DNA of 21,943 nucleotides from Pseudomonadota bacterium. Lineage in GTDB: Bacteria; Pseudomonadota; Alphaproteobacteria; Sphingomonadales; Sphingomonadaceae. Positions 6,801-13,806 of the stretch are shown here, piece after piece. How positions within the stretch are numbered: the stretch's first letter is position 1; each line of letters opens with the position of its first letter. The translations under genes were made by a program, and so were the position numbers. The stretch is from positions 1-21,943 of the forward strand of contig JAFABD010000064.1 in assembly GCA_023426225.1 (NCBI GenBank). Direction: 5' to 3'. Below the pieces are notes generated by a model. It was not told the DNA's origin. It saw only the letters and a list, made by a program, of their open reading frames with translations, and did not search any database.

Positions 6801-8632
6801 TTCGACAGCCGCAGCATCGCGACGCGCTTCGCGATCGTCTGGAACGCGGCGTTGAGCGCGGTGTCGCTCGACGCCTGGAAGGCATTGCCGCTGCTCGACG
6901 CGCATTGCTGAAGCGGCGTGGTGAGCGACTGGCCGAAGGCGACGACCCAGACGGTGATGCCGCGACGCTTCGCCGCCTCGCATTCGGCGAGGAAGCGCGC
7001 ATTGTGGCGATCGGTCTGGGAGTTGAAGTCGCCGCCGGTGACGCGCTTGTCGTACCGTTCGAAGGCGTACATGCCGTAGATATCGATACTGGGCGCCATC
7101 TCGCCGTCGGTCATGAACACGATGTGGCGCAGCGGCTGGTTGCGGCCGGGCCAGGGCGCGGTGTCGCTGGCAAACGGGCCGGTGGGGTTGATCAGGCGCG
7201 TGCCCCAGATCATGCCGGTGTCATGATAGGTGCCGCCCTGGGGCCGGAATTCCGGGGCGTTCAGATAGTTGCTGAGGTCCGTGCGCGACATCGCGGTCAG
7301 GCGCTGGGCCGACTTGCCGCAGCTCACCCAGCCGCCCTGCAGATAGCTGCCGCCGCCGATATTGTTGTAGTCGGTGCCGGTATCGACCGACGGGTTGTAG
7401 CCGTTGCGATCGTAGATGATGTCCGGCCACATCGGCCGCCACCGCGTCGCGTCGCTGGTGACGAGCAGGTCGGGATCGAGATCGGGCGGGAGCGCGGCCT
7501 GGCTGAAGCTCGTCAGCGCTTGCGTATCGCGCTCCTCGATGCAGCCCTGCCACTTGCTCGTCGCGCCGGTGACCTTGCTGGGATCGGGAACCGTTGCGCC
7601 GGTGACATATTGGGTGACGTCGACCGGAAGGCGGGCATAGCGCCACAGCGGACCGACCGTGGCCGTGGTGACGGTGCAGGTGCCGCCGCCCCAGCCGCTG
7701 CTCCAGCTGACGGTAGAGCTCGTCGCGGTGCCGTCGCTGCGATACCCGGTCGCCGGATCGCGGCTCGCCTTGGCGTTGCAGGCGGGCTGGGAGGTGTAAT
7801 AATAGGTCGAGGTACTGAGGTAATTCCTGACCGAATCCCCGATGACCTGGCGCGTCTGGTAATATTGCTGGCCGGTCAGCAGATAGCCGGCCGGAAGCTG
7901 ATAGCCGACATTCACCGTCGACGTGTACGGAACCAGCCCGTAGCGGATCTTGGTCGTCGGGTCGGCGGCGGCGGCGAGCGTGTCGTAGAAGTTGAGCACG
8001 GCGGTGCGCAGCGCCTTGATCCGTGCGTTCGACTTTTCCTGAACATAATAGCCGGTAGTGCCGTCGGTCCGGGTGTAGGACTGGGTCGGCTGGCCGCTAT
8101 AGCTGGTGTCGGTGGCGGCATAGGCCATCGAGCCGGTGGTATCGAGAACGAACATCACGTCGACGTCGGACACGTCGAACCGCGCCTCGCACGTCACGGT
8201 GAGCGTGGTGTCGCCGAAGCCCATCATCTGGGTGAGCGTCATCGGCACGACCGCGGTGGCGGTGCCGCCGACCTGATTGTCGCTCGTCTTGACCGGTGTG
8301 AAGCTGATGTTCTTTGCGCCGAACAGCCCGGCCTTGAAATTGTTGTTGAAGAAGGCGCTCGCCTGCGTGCTCGCATTCGTGTCGAGCGTCGTGCCGGCGG
8401 TCGTCGTCATGAACTTGCGGCCCGCCAGCACGCCCGCGTCGCACGCCTGCTGAAGGCGCGACTTCACCATGTAGAGGCGCGAGGTATCGACCGCCGAGCC
8501 GACGAACAGCATCAGCGGGATCATCGCGACGGCAATGATCGTGAGCGCGTTGCCGCGCCGGTCGCGGCGAAGCCGTGCCAGGAAACCGGAACCGGGGCCG
8601 TCGCGGCGGGCGAGCGTCAAGTCGTCCGTCAC
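6797..8632 (-). CDS. TadG-like pilus assembly protein with von Willebrand A domain
   Basis: This roughly 611-residue protein has the N-terminal TadE/TadG-like segment RRDRRGNALTIIAVAMIP, with a transmembrane helix at about residues 28-50. A periplasmic region follows that contains a von Willebrand factor A domain. The metal-site motif is DTTGS at about 164-168 (VMFVLDTTGS), with a late strand HIVFMTDGEM and the C-terminal VWVVAFG typical of the fold. A large Ser/Thr/Tyr-rich insertion sits within the domain. Unlike its two neighbours it lacks Glu at +5 after the Gly, so it is probably a membrane-anchored protein, not a processed pilin. The start is unclear: GTG 8632 is used here, and TTG 8668 is the only other in-frame option; neither has a clear ribosome binding site. 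It overlaps the next gene by 4 bases. Confidence 0.85.
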   Translation of the reverse strand: MTDDLTLARRDGPGSGFLARLRRDRRGNALTIIAVAMIPLMLFVGSAVDTSRLYMVKSRLQQACDAGVLAGRKFMTTTAGTTLDTNASTQASAFFNNNFKAGLFGAKNISFTPVKTSDNQVGGTATAVVPMTLTQMMGFGDTTLTVTCEARFDVSDVDVMFVLDTTGSMAYAATDTSYSGQPTQSYTRTDGTTGYYVQEKSNARIKALRTAVLNFYDTLAAAADPTTKIRYGLVPYTSTVNVGYQLPAGYLLTGQQYYQTRQVIGDSVRNYLSTSTYYYTSQPACNAKASRDPATGYRSDGTATSSTVSWSSGWGGGTCTVTTATVGPLWRYARLPVDVTQYVTGATVPDPSKVTGATSKWQGCIEERDTQALTSFSQAALPPDLDPDLLVTSDATRWRPMWPDIIYDRNGYNPSVDTGTDYNNIGGGSYLQGGWVSCGKSAQRLTAMSRTDLSNYLNAPEFRPQGGTYHDTGMIWGTRLINPTGPFASDTAPWPGRNQPLRHIVFMTDGEMAPSIDIYGMYAFERYDKRVTGGDFNSQTDRHNARFLAECEAAKRRGITVWVVAFGQSLTTPLQQCASSSGNAFQASSDTALNAAFQTIAKRVAMLRLSK

Positions 8633-8731
8633 CCGTGCCGGCAGGGGGATCGTCGATGCAAAACCCAACAGGAGCCACTCTCACCGAACAGCCCTCTTTG
8701 AAGGGCCGGTCCGTCGGCCTACAGGGGAGAG

Positions 8732-9418
8732 GTGAATTCTTCCCTACCGCCCCATTCCGAGCCCCATCCCGAGCGCGCGCTGGCGCTCACCTATGCCGCC
8801 CCGTCGGCGCGTGCCGGCCTGGCGGCGCTGTTCGCGCTCGACGATGCACTGGCGCAGTTGCTGCGGACGACGCGCGAGCCCGCGGTGGGGCAGTTGCGGC
8901 TGGCGTGGTGGCGCGAGTCGCTTGAGAAGCTCGACCATGCGCCCGCGCCGGCCGAGCCGGTGCTGCGCGCGATCGAGGCCGAGGTGCTGCCGTGCGGCAT
9001 TCGCGGCGCCCAGATCGTCCCGATCGTCCATGGCTGGGAAGTTCTGGTCGAGGAAAGCACGCTTGAGGCGGCGGCGCTGGCGCGGTTCGGCGCAGGGCGC
9101 GGGACGCTGTTCGAACTGGGCGGCGTGATGCTGGGCGCACGCGCCGCCGATCCGCTGGCCGATGCCGGTGCGGGATGGGCGCTCGGGGATCTTGCCCGCC
9201 ACCTCGGCGAGCCGGGCGAGGCGGCAATCGCACGCGATCTTGCGGCCGAGCGGCTGACGCGCGCGACGCGCAGGCGGTGGAGCGGCCGCACGCGCGCGCT
9301 GGGGGCGATGGCGCATCTGGCGCGCATGGACCTGGCGATCGCCGCCGATGCGCCCATTCCGACGGGGGCGCCGGGCCGCGTCGGCCGTATGCTGTGGCAC
9401 CGGCTGACGGGGCGTTGA
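8732..9418 (+). CDS. Squalene/phytoene synthase-family protein, probably degenerate
   Basis: The 228-residue sequence resembles the trans-isoprenyl diphosphate synthase (squalene/phytoene synthase) fold. The best-conserved region is at about 30-66: LFALDDALAQLL, then TREPAVGQLRLAWWRESL. The phrase REP.-G.-RL-WWR is characteristic of the short branch related to mitochondrial complex I assembly factor NDUFAF6. At 228 residues it is shorter than true synthases (usually about 280-350). Neither Asp-rich substrate/Mg motif is intact: the first is reduced to LDDALAQ and no DxxxD is visible in the second half (GWALGDLARHLGEPGEAA). A non-catalytic or altered role is therefore likely. The start is GTG 8732, immediately after AGGGGAGAG. 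It is divergent from the TadG-like gene, and the downstream gene is 67 bases away. Confidence 0.78.
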   Translation: MNSSLPPHSEPHPERALALTYAAPSARAGLAALFALDDALAQLLRTTREPAVGQLRLAWWRESLEKLDHAPAPAEPVLRAIEAEVLPCGIRGAQIVPIVHGWEVLVEESTLEAAALARFGAGRGTLFELGGVMLGARAADPLADAGAGWALGDLARHLGEPGEAAIARDLAAERLTRATRRRWSGRTRALGAMAHLARMDLAIAADAPIPTGAPGRVGRMLWHRLTGR

Positions 9419-9485
9419 GCCGCTTCTAACCGGCCGGAAATTCTGATAATTTGCGCGCATCAGGGGCAATCCGGGGGGATTGGCG

Positions 9486-9977
9486 ATGTGGCGCTATGCA
9501 GTGGGGGCAGTGGTTGCGCTGCTCCTGGGGACGGCCGCGGTCTTGCTGTTCGGCGGACAGGCGCGCGAGCGGGCCGTGCTGCCCGCGGCGCCGAAACCCG
9601 GCGCGGGGCAGGCGACACCGACACCGCCGCTTCCGGACGTCGCCCCGAGCGCGCCCGAGCGTAGCCGCGAACAGAAGCGGTTCGACCGATATGACAAGGA
9701 CCGTAACGGCGCGATCGCACGCGCCGAATATCTGGAGCCGCGTCGCAAGGCCTTCGCCAAGCTCGACCGCGACGGCGACGGCAAGCTGAGCTTCGAGGAG
9801 TGGGCGGTGAAGACCACCACGCGTTTCGACCAGGCCGACAAGGACCGATCGGGGACGCTTACCCGCGAAGAGTTCGCCACCACCGCGCCCAAGCGCAAGC
9901 CCGCGCATCCGCGCTGTGCCTGCCCGAAACCCGCGCCGGCCGAGGCCGAGGGCGGCGGCAGCGACAGCGACGACTGA
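9486..9977 (+). CDS. Membrane-anchored EF-hand protein
   Basis: This 163-residue protein has one N-terminal hydrophobic segment (about residues 5-24), either a signal anchor or an uncleaved signal. A Pro/Ala-rich linker (about 30-58) follows, and then three EF-hand loops of 12 residues: 70-81 (DKDRNGAIARAE), 94-105 (DRDGDGKLSFEE, canonical) and 118-129 (DKDRSGTLTREE). All have Asp at position 1, Gly at 6 and Glu at 12. The C-terminal 30 residues are low-complexity with a CAC pair (residues 144-146) and an acidic Ser-Asp tail. It is probably a periplasmic calcium-binding protein; no enzymatic domain is present. Start ATG 9486 is chosen, with GGGGGG 8 bases upstream; TTG 9480 is an alternative. 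It converges on trmFO, with only 33 bases between the stops. Confidence 0.85.
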   Translation: MWRYAVGAVVALLLGTAAVLLFGGQARERAVLPAAPKPGAGQATPTPPLPDVAPSAPERSREQKRFDRYDKDRNGAIARAEYLEPRRKAFAKLDRDGDGKLSFEEWAVKTTTRFDQADKDRSGTLTREEFATTAPKRKPAHPRCACPKPAPAEAEGGGSDSDD

Positions 9978-10010
9978 TCCCTGCTGCGCGCTGCCCCGCG
10001 CCGCCGCCGG

Positions 10011-11420
10011 TCAGGCGACGGGGAGCGGTGCGACCTGTCCCAGCCAGTCCGCAAAGGCAGTGCGCGCGCGTTCGGTGTAGAGCAGCTTGCGATCGGCCTT
10101 CCTGGTCCGCCCCGGGATCGGCGGGAACAGCCCGAAATTGACGTTCATCGGCTGATAGGTCTCTGCTTCGGCATCGCCGGTGATGTGCGCGAGCAGCGCG
10201 CCGAGCGCGGTTTCGCGTGGCGGCGGGGGCAGCGTGCGTCCGGCAAGTTCGGCGGCGGCGAAGCGGCCGGCGAGCATTCCGATCGCCGCGCTTTCGACAT
10301 AACCCTCGCACCCCGTCACCTGGCCGGCAAAGCGGATATTCGGGCGCTGGCGCAGGCGCAGGCTGCGATCGAGCAGTTCGGGCGACTTGATGAAGGTGTT
10401 GCGATGGAGGCCGCCGAGCCGCGCGAACTCGGCATTTTCGAGGCCGGGGATCGTGCGGAAGATGCGGACCTGTTCGGCATATTTGAGCTTGGTCTGGAAG
10501 CCGACCATGTTCCAGAGCGTGCCCGACGCATTGTCCTGGCGCAGCTGGACCACCGCATAGGGCCAGCGGCCGGTGCGCGGATCGTCAAGCCCGACGCCCT
10601 TCATCGGGCCGTAGCGGAGCGTATCGACGCCGCGTTCGGCCATCACCTCGATCGGCATGCAGCCGTCGAAATAGGGGACATTCTCCCATTCGCGGAACTC
10701 GGTCTTTTCCGCGGCGAGCAGGGCAGCGTGGAAGGCGAGATATTCGTCCTTCGTCATCGGGCAGTTGATATAGTCGCGGCCCGGCCCGGGGGCGGTGGTG
10801 TCGATCGCGGTCGGCGGGACGCCGTCGGCCTCTGCGCCGTCAGCCGCGCGGACCTCTGCCCCCTTGTTCCAGCGCGACTGGAACCATGCCTTGTCCAGGT
10901 CGATCGAGTCGAAATGGACGATCGGGGCGATCGCATCGAAAAAGGCGAGATGGTCCGCGCCGGTCGCCGCACCGATCGCCTCCGCCAGCGCGGGCGCGGT
11001 GAGCGGGCCGGTGGCGACGATCGTCGGGCCCTCTGCCGGAAGCGCGTCGATCCGTTCGCGCACGATCGTGATGTTCGGATGCGCGGCGAGCGCCTGCGTC
11101 ACTCCGGCCGAAAAGCCGTCGCGATCGACGGCGAGCGCCGACCCGGCGGGCAGGCGGTGCGCATCGCCCTGGGCGAAGATGAGCGAGCCGAGGCGGCGCA
11201 TCTCCTGATGGAGCAGCCCGACCGCGTTGCGTTCGGCATCATCCGAGCGGAAGCTGTTCGAGCAGACCAGCTCGGCAAGATGGTCGGTCTGGTGCGCCGG
11301 GGTCATTTCGCCCGAACCGCGCATTTCGGACAGGCGCACTTTCCAGCCCGCCTGCGCGAGCTGCCAAGCCGCTTCGGATCCGGCGAGGCCGCCGCCGATG
11401 ATATGGATATCGTACTTCAC
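10011..11420 (-). CDS. trmFO: Methylenetetrahydrofolate--tRNA-(uracil-54-C5)-methyltransferase TrmFO
   Basis: TrmFO uses 5,10-methylenetetrahydrofolate and FAD/NAD(P)H to make 5-methyluridine at tRNA position 54 (T-loop). The 469-residue length is normal. The N-terminal dinucleotide-binding motif IIGGGLAGSEAA (residues 7-18) holds FAD. Both conserved cysteines are present: C53 in LVCSNSFRSD and C220 in YINCPMTKDEY. Other family blocks are PYFDGCMPIEVMAERG, TLRYGPMKGVGL and the C-terminal YQPMNVNFGLFPP. The start is GTG 11420 (VKYDIHIIGG), although no clear Shine-Dalgarno precedes it. The frame is open to 11555, but the upstream residues do not look like this family. It lies 238 bases downstream of tesB and is probably a separate unit. 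Confidence 0.97.
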   Translation of the reverse strand: MKYDIHIIGGGLAGSEAAWQLAQAGWKVRLSEMRGSGEMTPAHQTDHLAELVCSNSFRSDDAERNAVGLLHQEMRRLGSLIFAQGDAHRLPAGSALAVDRDGFSAGVTQALAAHPNITIVRERIDALPAEGPTIVATGPLTAPALAEAIGAATGADHLAFFDAIAPIVHFDSIDLDKAWFQSRWNKGAEVRAADGAEADGVPPTAIDTTAPGPGRDYINCPMTKDEYLAFHAALLAAEKTEFREWENVPYFDGCMPIEVMAERGVDTLRYGPMKGVGLDDPRTGRWPYAVVQLRQDNASGTLWNMVGFQTKLKYAEQVRIFRTIPGLENAEFARLGGLHRNTFIKSPELLDRSLRLRQRPNIRFAGQVTGCEGYVESAAIGMLAGRFAAAELAGRTLPPPPRETALGALLAHITGDAEAETYQPMNVNFGLFPPIPGRTRKADRKLLYTERARTAFADWLGQVAPLPVA

Positions 11421-11495
11421 CCGAGCGCGAATAGCGATTTGGCCGCCGCGGCAAAAGAGCCTCGCCGATCGTCGGTGGGGCGGGGCGGAAAAGGT

Positions 11496-11517
11496 CGGGG
11501 CAGCCGAAGCTGCCCCG
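11496..11517 (-). terminator. UUCG-tetraloop hairpin between tesB and trmFO
   Basis: On the minus strand CGGGGCAGC and GCTGCCCCG form a 9-bp perfect stem around TTCG, closed by a C-G pair, the classic ultrastable C(UUCG)G tetraloop. It is followed by ACCTTTTCC, a short U tract. It lies about 140 bases after the tesB stop and 75 bases before the trmFO start, so it may end the upstream operon. If trmFO is transcribed from further upstream it would instead sit in the trmFO leader. Confidence 0.55.
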
Positions 11518-11658
11518 TAGTTCGGGGAGGGCCGACGCGAAGAGGGGCAACGCATCGGCCCGCGCGCTGTGCAGCCGGGATATTACAGGCATATTTCCAT
11601 GACAGCGTTTTCCGCCGTGCCGGTGAAAGGGGCGGAGGCGCCGTTGCCGTGCGGCGGG

Positions 11659-12552
11659 TCAGTCCTGACGCGGCGTGCGGGGACGGATCAGCCCCTCCTG
11701 CGCGACGCTGGCGACCAACTGTCCCTCTCGCGTGTAGATCCGGCCGCGGTTGAAGCCGCGCGAATGGCCGCTCCACGGGCTGTCGGTGGTGTAGAGGAGC
11801 CATTGGTCGGCGCGGAACGGCTCATGGAACCAGATCGCGTGATCAAGGCTGGCGGTCTGGACCTGCCCGCGTGCCCAACTGGCACCGTGCGGCAAAAGGC
11901 TGGTGCCGAGCAGCGTCATGTCGCTGGCATAGGCGAGCATCGCGCGATGGAGCGCGAGATCGTCGCCCGGCGGCGCAACCACGCGGAACCAGCTGTGCTG
12001 GACCGGCTCGCCCGGCTCAGTGGCCAGCCAGCTGTGGCGGCTGGCGGGGCGGATCTCGATCGGGCGACCGCGGGCGATCAGGCGCCGCAGCGCCGGCAAT
12101 GCGCTGTCGGGCATCATCGCGATCAGTTCGCGCTCGCTCGGCAGCGCCTCGGGCTCGGGGACGCCTTCGGGCATCGGGATCTGGTGCGCATAGCCGGGTT
12201 CGGGGCGTTGGAACGAGGCGGTGAGGTTGAGGATCGGCTGGCCGCGCTGCATCGCGACGACGCGACGATTGGCGAAGCTGCGCCCGTCAAAGTCGCGCTC
12301 GACGCGATAGAGGATCGGCAGGTTCTCGTCGCCGGGGCGCATGAAATAGGCGTGCAGCGAATGGGCGACCTGTTCGGCCGCCACCGATCGCTGCGCCGCC
12401 TGAAGCGCCTGGGCGATTACCTGACCGCCGAACACCCGCCCTTCGCCGCCGGGCTGGCGCGGGCCGCGGAACAGGTCGATGTCGAGCATCTCGACATCGA
12501 GCAGCTGGACGAGCCCGGCGACCAGCGCCTCGGGCGTGCGTTCGTCGGTCAT
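11659..12552 (-). CDS. tesB: Acyl-CoA thioesterase II (TesB family)
   Basis: This 297-residue protein is a double-hotdog thioesterase that hydrolyses acyl-CoA to free acid and CoA in the cytosol. N-terminal hotdog motifs are RVFGGQVIAQAL (39-50) and HSLHAYFMRPG (64-74). The C-terminal hotdog has YASDMTLLG and SLDHAIWFHEP. By comparison with the E. coli TesB triad (Asp, Thr, Gln), the equivalents here are D211, S235 and Q285 (VAQEGLIR); Ser for Thr is conservative. Length is normal (about 285-290 in E. coli). It lies 19 bases downstream of an acyl-CoA dehydrogenase gene on the same strand, pointing to co-transcription. A GAGGGGAG sequence lies about 13 bases before the ATG, a longer spacing than usual. 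Confidence 0.95.
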   Translation of the reverse strand: MTDERTPEALVAGLVQLLDVEMLDIDLFRGPRQPGGEGRVFGGQVIAQALQAAQRSVAAEQVAHSLHAYFMRPGDENLPILYRVERDFDGRSFANRRVVAMQRGQPILNLTASFQRPEPGYAHQIPMPEGVPEPEALPSERELIAMMPDSALPALRRLIARGRPIEIRPASRHSWLATEPGEPVQHSWFRVVAPPGDDLALHRAMLAYASDMTLLGTSLLPHGASWARGQVQTASLDHAIWFHEPFRADQWLLYTTDSPWSGHSRGFNRGRIYTREGQLVASVAQEGLIRPRTPRQD

Positions 12553-12571
12553 CGTGGCGTGCGCGCTCCCC

Positions 12572-13693
12572 TCAATAACCCGACGCTTCGGCGAGCGCGT
12601 TGGCGTGGAAATTGGCGTCGCCGAACAGTTCGGCGAGCACGCGGGCGCGCTTCATGTAGAAGCCGACGTCATAGGCGTCGGTCATGCCGATGCCGCCGTG
12701 CATCTGGATCGATTCCTGGACCGAGAGCGTGGTTGCCCAGCCGGTCATCGCCTTCGCGACCGCCACGGCCTCGTCGGCACCGTCGCCGGAATCGAGCAGT
12801 TGCTGCGCCTTGAGCACCGCCGCGCGCGCGACCTCCATCTCGCTGTAGAGATGCGCGGCGCGGTGCTGGAGTGCCTGGAAGCTGCCGATCGGCAGGCCGA
12901 ACTGTTTGCGCTGCTTGAGATAGTCGATGGTCATCGCCATCGCGCCGCCGCCGACGCCGAGCATTTCGGCCGCAGCCCCGGCGCGACCCGCCGCGAGCAT
13001 CCGCCGCAGCAGTACGCCGCCGGCGTCGACTTCGCCGACGACGCTGTCGGCATCGACCGCCACGCCGTCGAAAGTGATGTCCGATGCAAGGCTCGAATCG
13101 GCGAGGCGCTGCGGGTCGATGGCGAGGCCCGCCGCCTTGGGATCGACCGCGAACAGCGTGAGCCCGGCGTCGCCGCTGCCCTCGCCCGTCCGCGCAGCGA
13201 CGAGCAGCAGATCGGCGACATGCGCGTGATGGACGAAGCGCTTGGTACCGGTGAGGCGGAAGCCGTTGCCCGCACGCTCGGCGCGCATCGCGATCTGACC
13301 GGTGAACTTCGCTCCCTCGTCGATCGCAAGCGCGGCGACGGTTTCGCCCGCGAGGATGCCGGGGAACCAGCGGTCGGCATGCGCGGTGCCGCCGAGCGCC
13401 GAGACCGCTGCGACTGCGGTGGTGAGGAAAGGCGAGGGGGAGAGATTGCGCCCGATCTCCTCAAGCACGATCCCCGCCTCGACATGGCCGAGGCCCAGGC
13501 CGCCCTGGGCCTCGGGAATCAGGATGCCGGTGAAGCCGAGCTCGGCGAAGGATTTCCAGAGATCGCGCGAAAAGCCGGTACGGTCATCGGCGTCGCGGAG
13601 CGCGCGCAGGTGCGAAACGGGCGCGTTGGCGGCAACGAAGTCGCGCGCGGTTTCGAGCAGCAGCGACTGGTCGTCGGAGAGAAAGAGCGGCAT
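12572..13693 (-). CDS. Acyl-CoA dehydrogenase, small/non-catalytic subunit type
   Basis: This 373-residue protein belongs to the FAD-dependent acyl-CoA dehydrogenase family: an N-terminal helical domain (1-110, with IPEAQGGLGLG), a middle beta domain (LTGTKRFVHHAHVADLLL) and a C-terminal four-helix domain (YLKQRKQFGLPIGSFQALQH; QMHGGIGMT). The usual catalytic Glu is not visible at either known position. The C-terminal GTS-containing catalytic loop is replaced by LFGDANFHANALAE, and the helix that holds Glu in isovaleryl-type enzymes reads MLAAGRAGAAAEMLG. Such proteins commonly pair with a catalytic large subunit (as in PimC/PimD or actinobacterial steroid alpha2beta2 enzymes), and the next gene upstream is that kind of protein. 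Start ATG 13693 has AAGGA 7 bases upstream. Confidence 0.92.
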   Translation of the reverse strand: MPLFLSDDQSLLLETARDFVAANAPVSHLRALRDADDRTGFSRDLWKSFAELGFTGILIPEAQGGLGLGHVEAGIVLEEIGRNLSPSPFLTTAVAAVSALGGTAHADRWFPGILAGETVAALAIDEGAKFTGQIAMRAERAGNGFRLTGTKRFVHHAHVADLLLVAARTGEGSGDAGLTLFAVDPKAAGLAIDPQRLADSSLASDITFDGVAVDADSVVGEVDAGGVLLRRMLAAGRAGAAAEMLGVGGGAMAMTIDYLKQRKQFGLPIGSFQALQHRAAHLYSEMEVARAAVLKAQQLLDSGDGADEAVAVAKAMTGWATTLSVQESIQMHGGIGMTDAYDVGFYMKRARVLAELFGDANFHANALAEASGY

Positions 13694-13759
13694 GGCAATT
13701 CCTTTCGGTCACCCGCGTCGCGGCAGCGCGCGCGGCGGGCGGAAACAAGGGGAAGGGCG

Positions 13760-13789
13760 GGCCGGCGCGGCCGCAAGCCGGTGCCGGCC
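13760..13789 (-). other. GC-rich hairpin between the two acyl-CoA dehydrogenase genes
   Basis: GGCCGGCGC (13760-13768) pairs with GTGCCGGCC (13781-13789) with one G-U pair, and a short inner GGC/GCC stem can also form. It starts 17 bases after the stop of the large-subunit gene on the minus strand. It lacks a U tract, so an mRNA-stabilising or processing element is as likely as a terminator. Confidence 0.4.
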
Positions 13790-13806
13790 GGGGCACGACG
13801 GCCCCG

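Noticed and set aside
6905..8701. 598-codon open frame opposite the TadG-like gene
   Set aside because: The minus strand has the von Willebrand A motifs and start/stop overlaps with its neighbours; the plus frame has none and no ribosome binding site.
10185..11753. 522-codon open frame opposite trmFO
   Set aside because: trmFO on the minus strand is unambiguous; the plus frame is a compositional shadow that runs into the gap.
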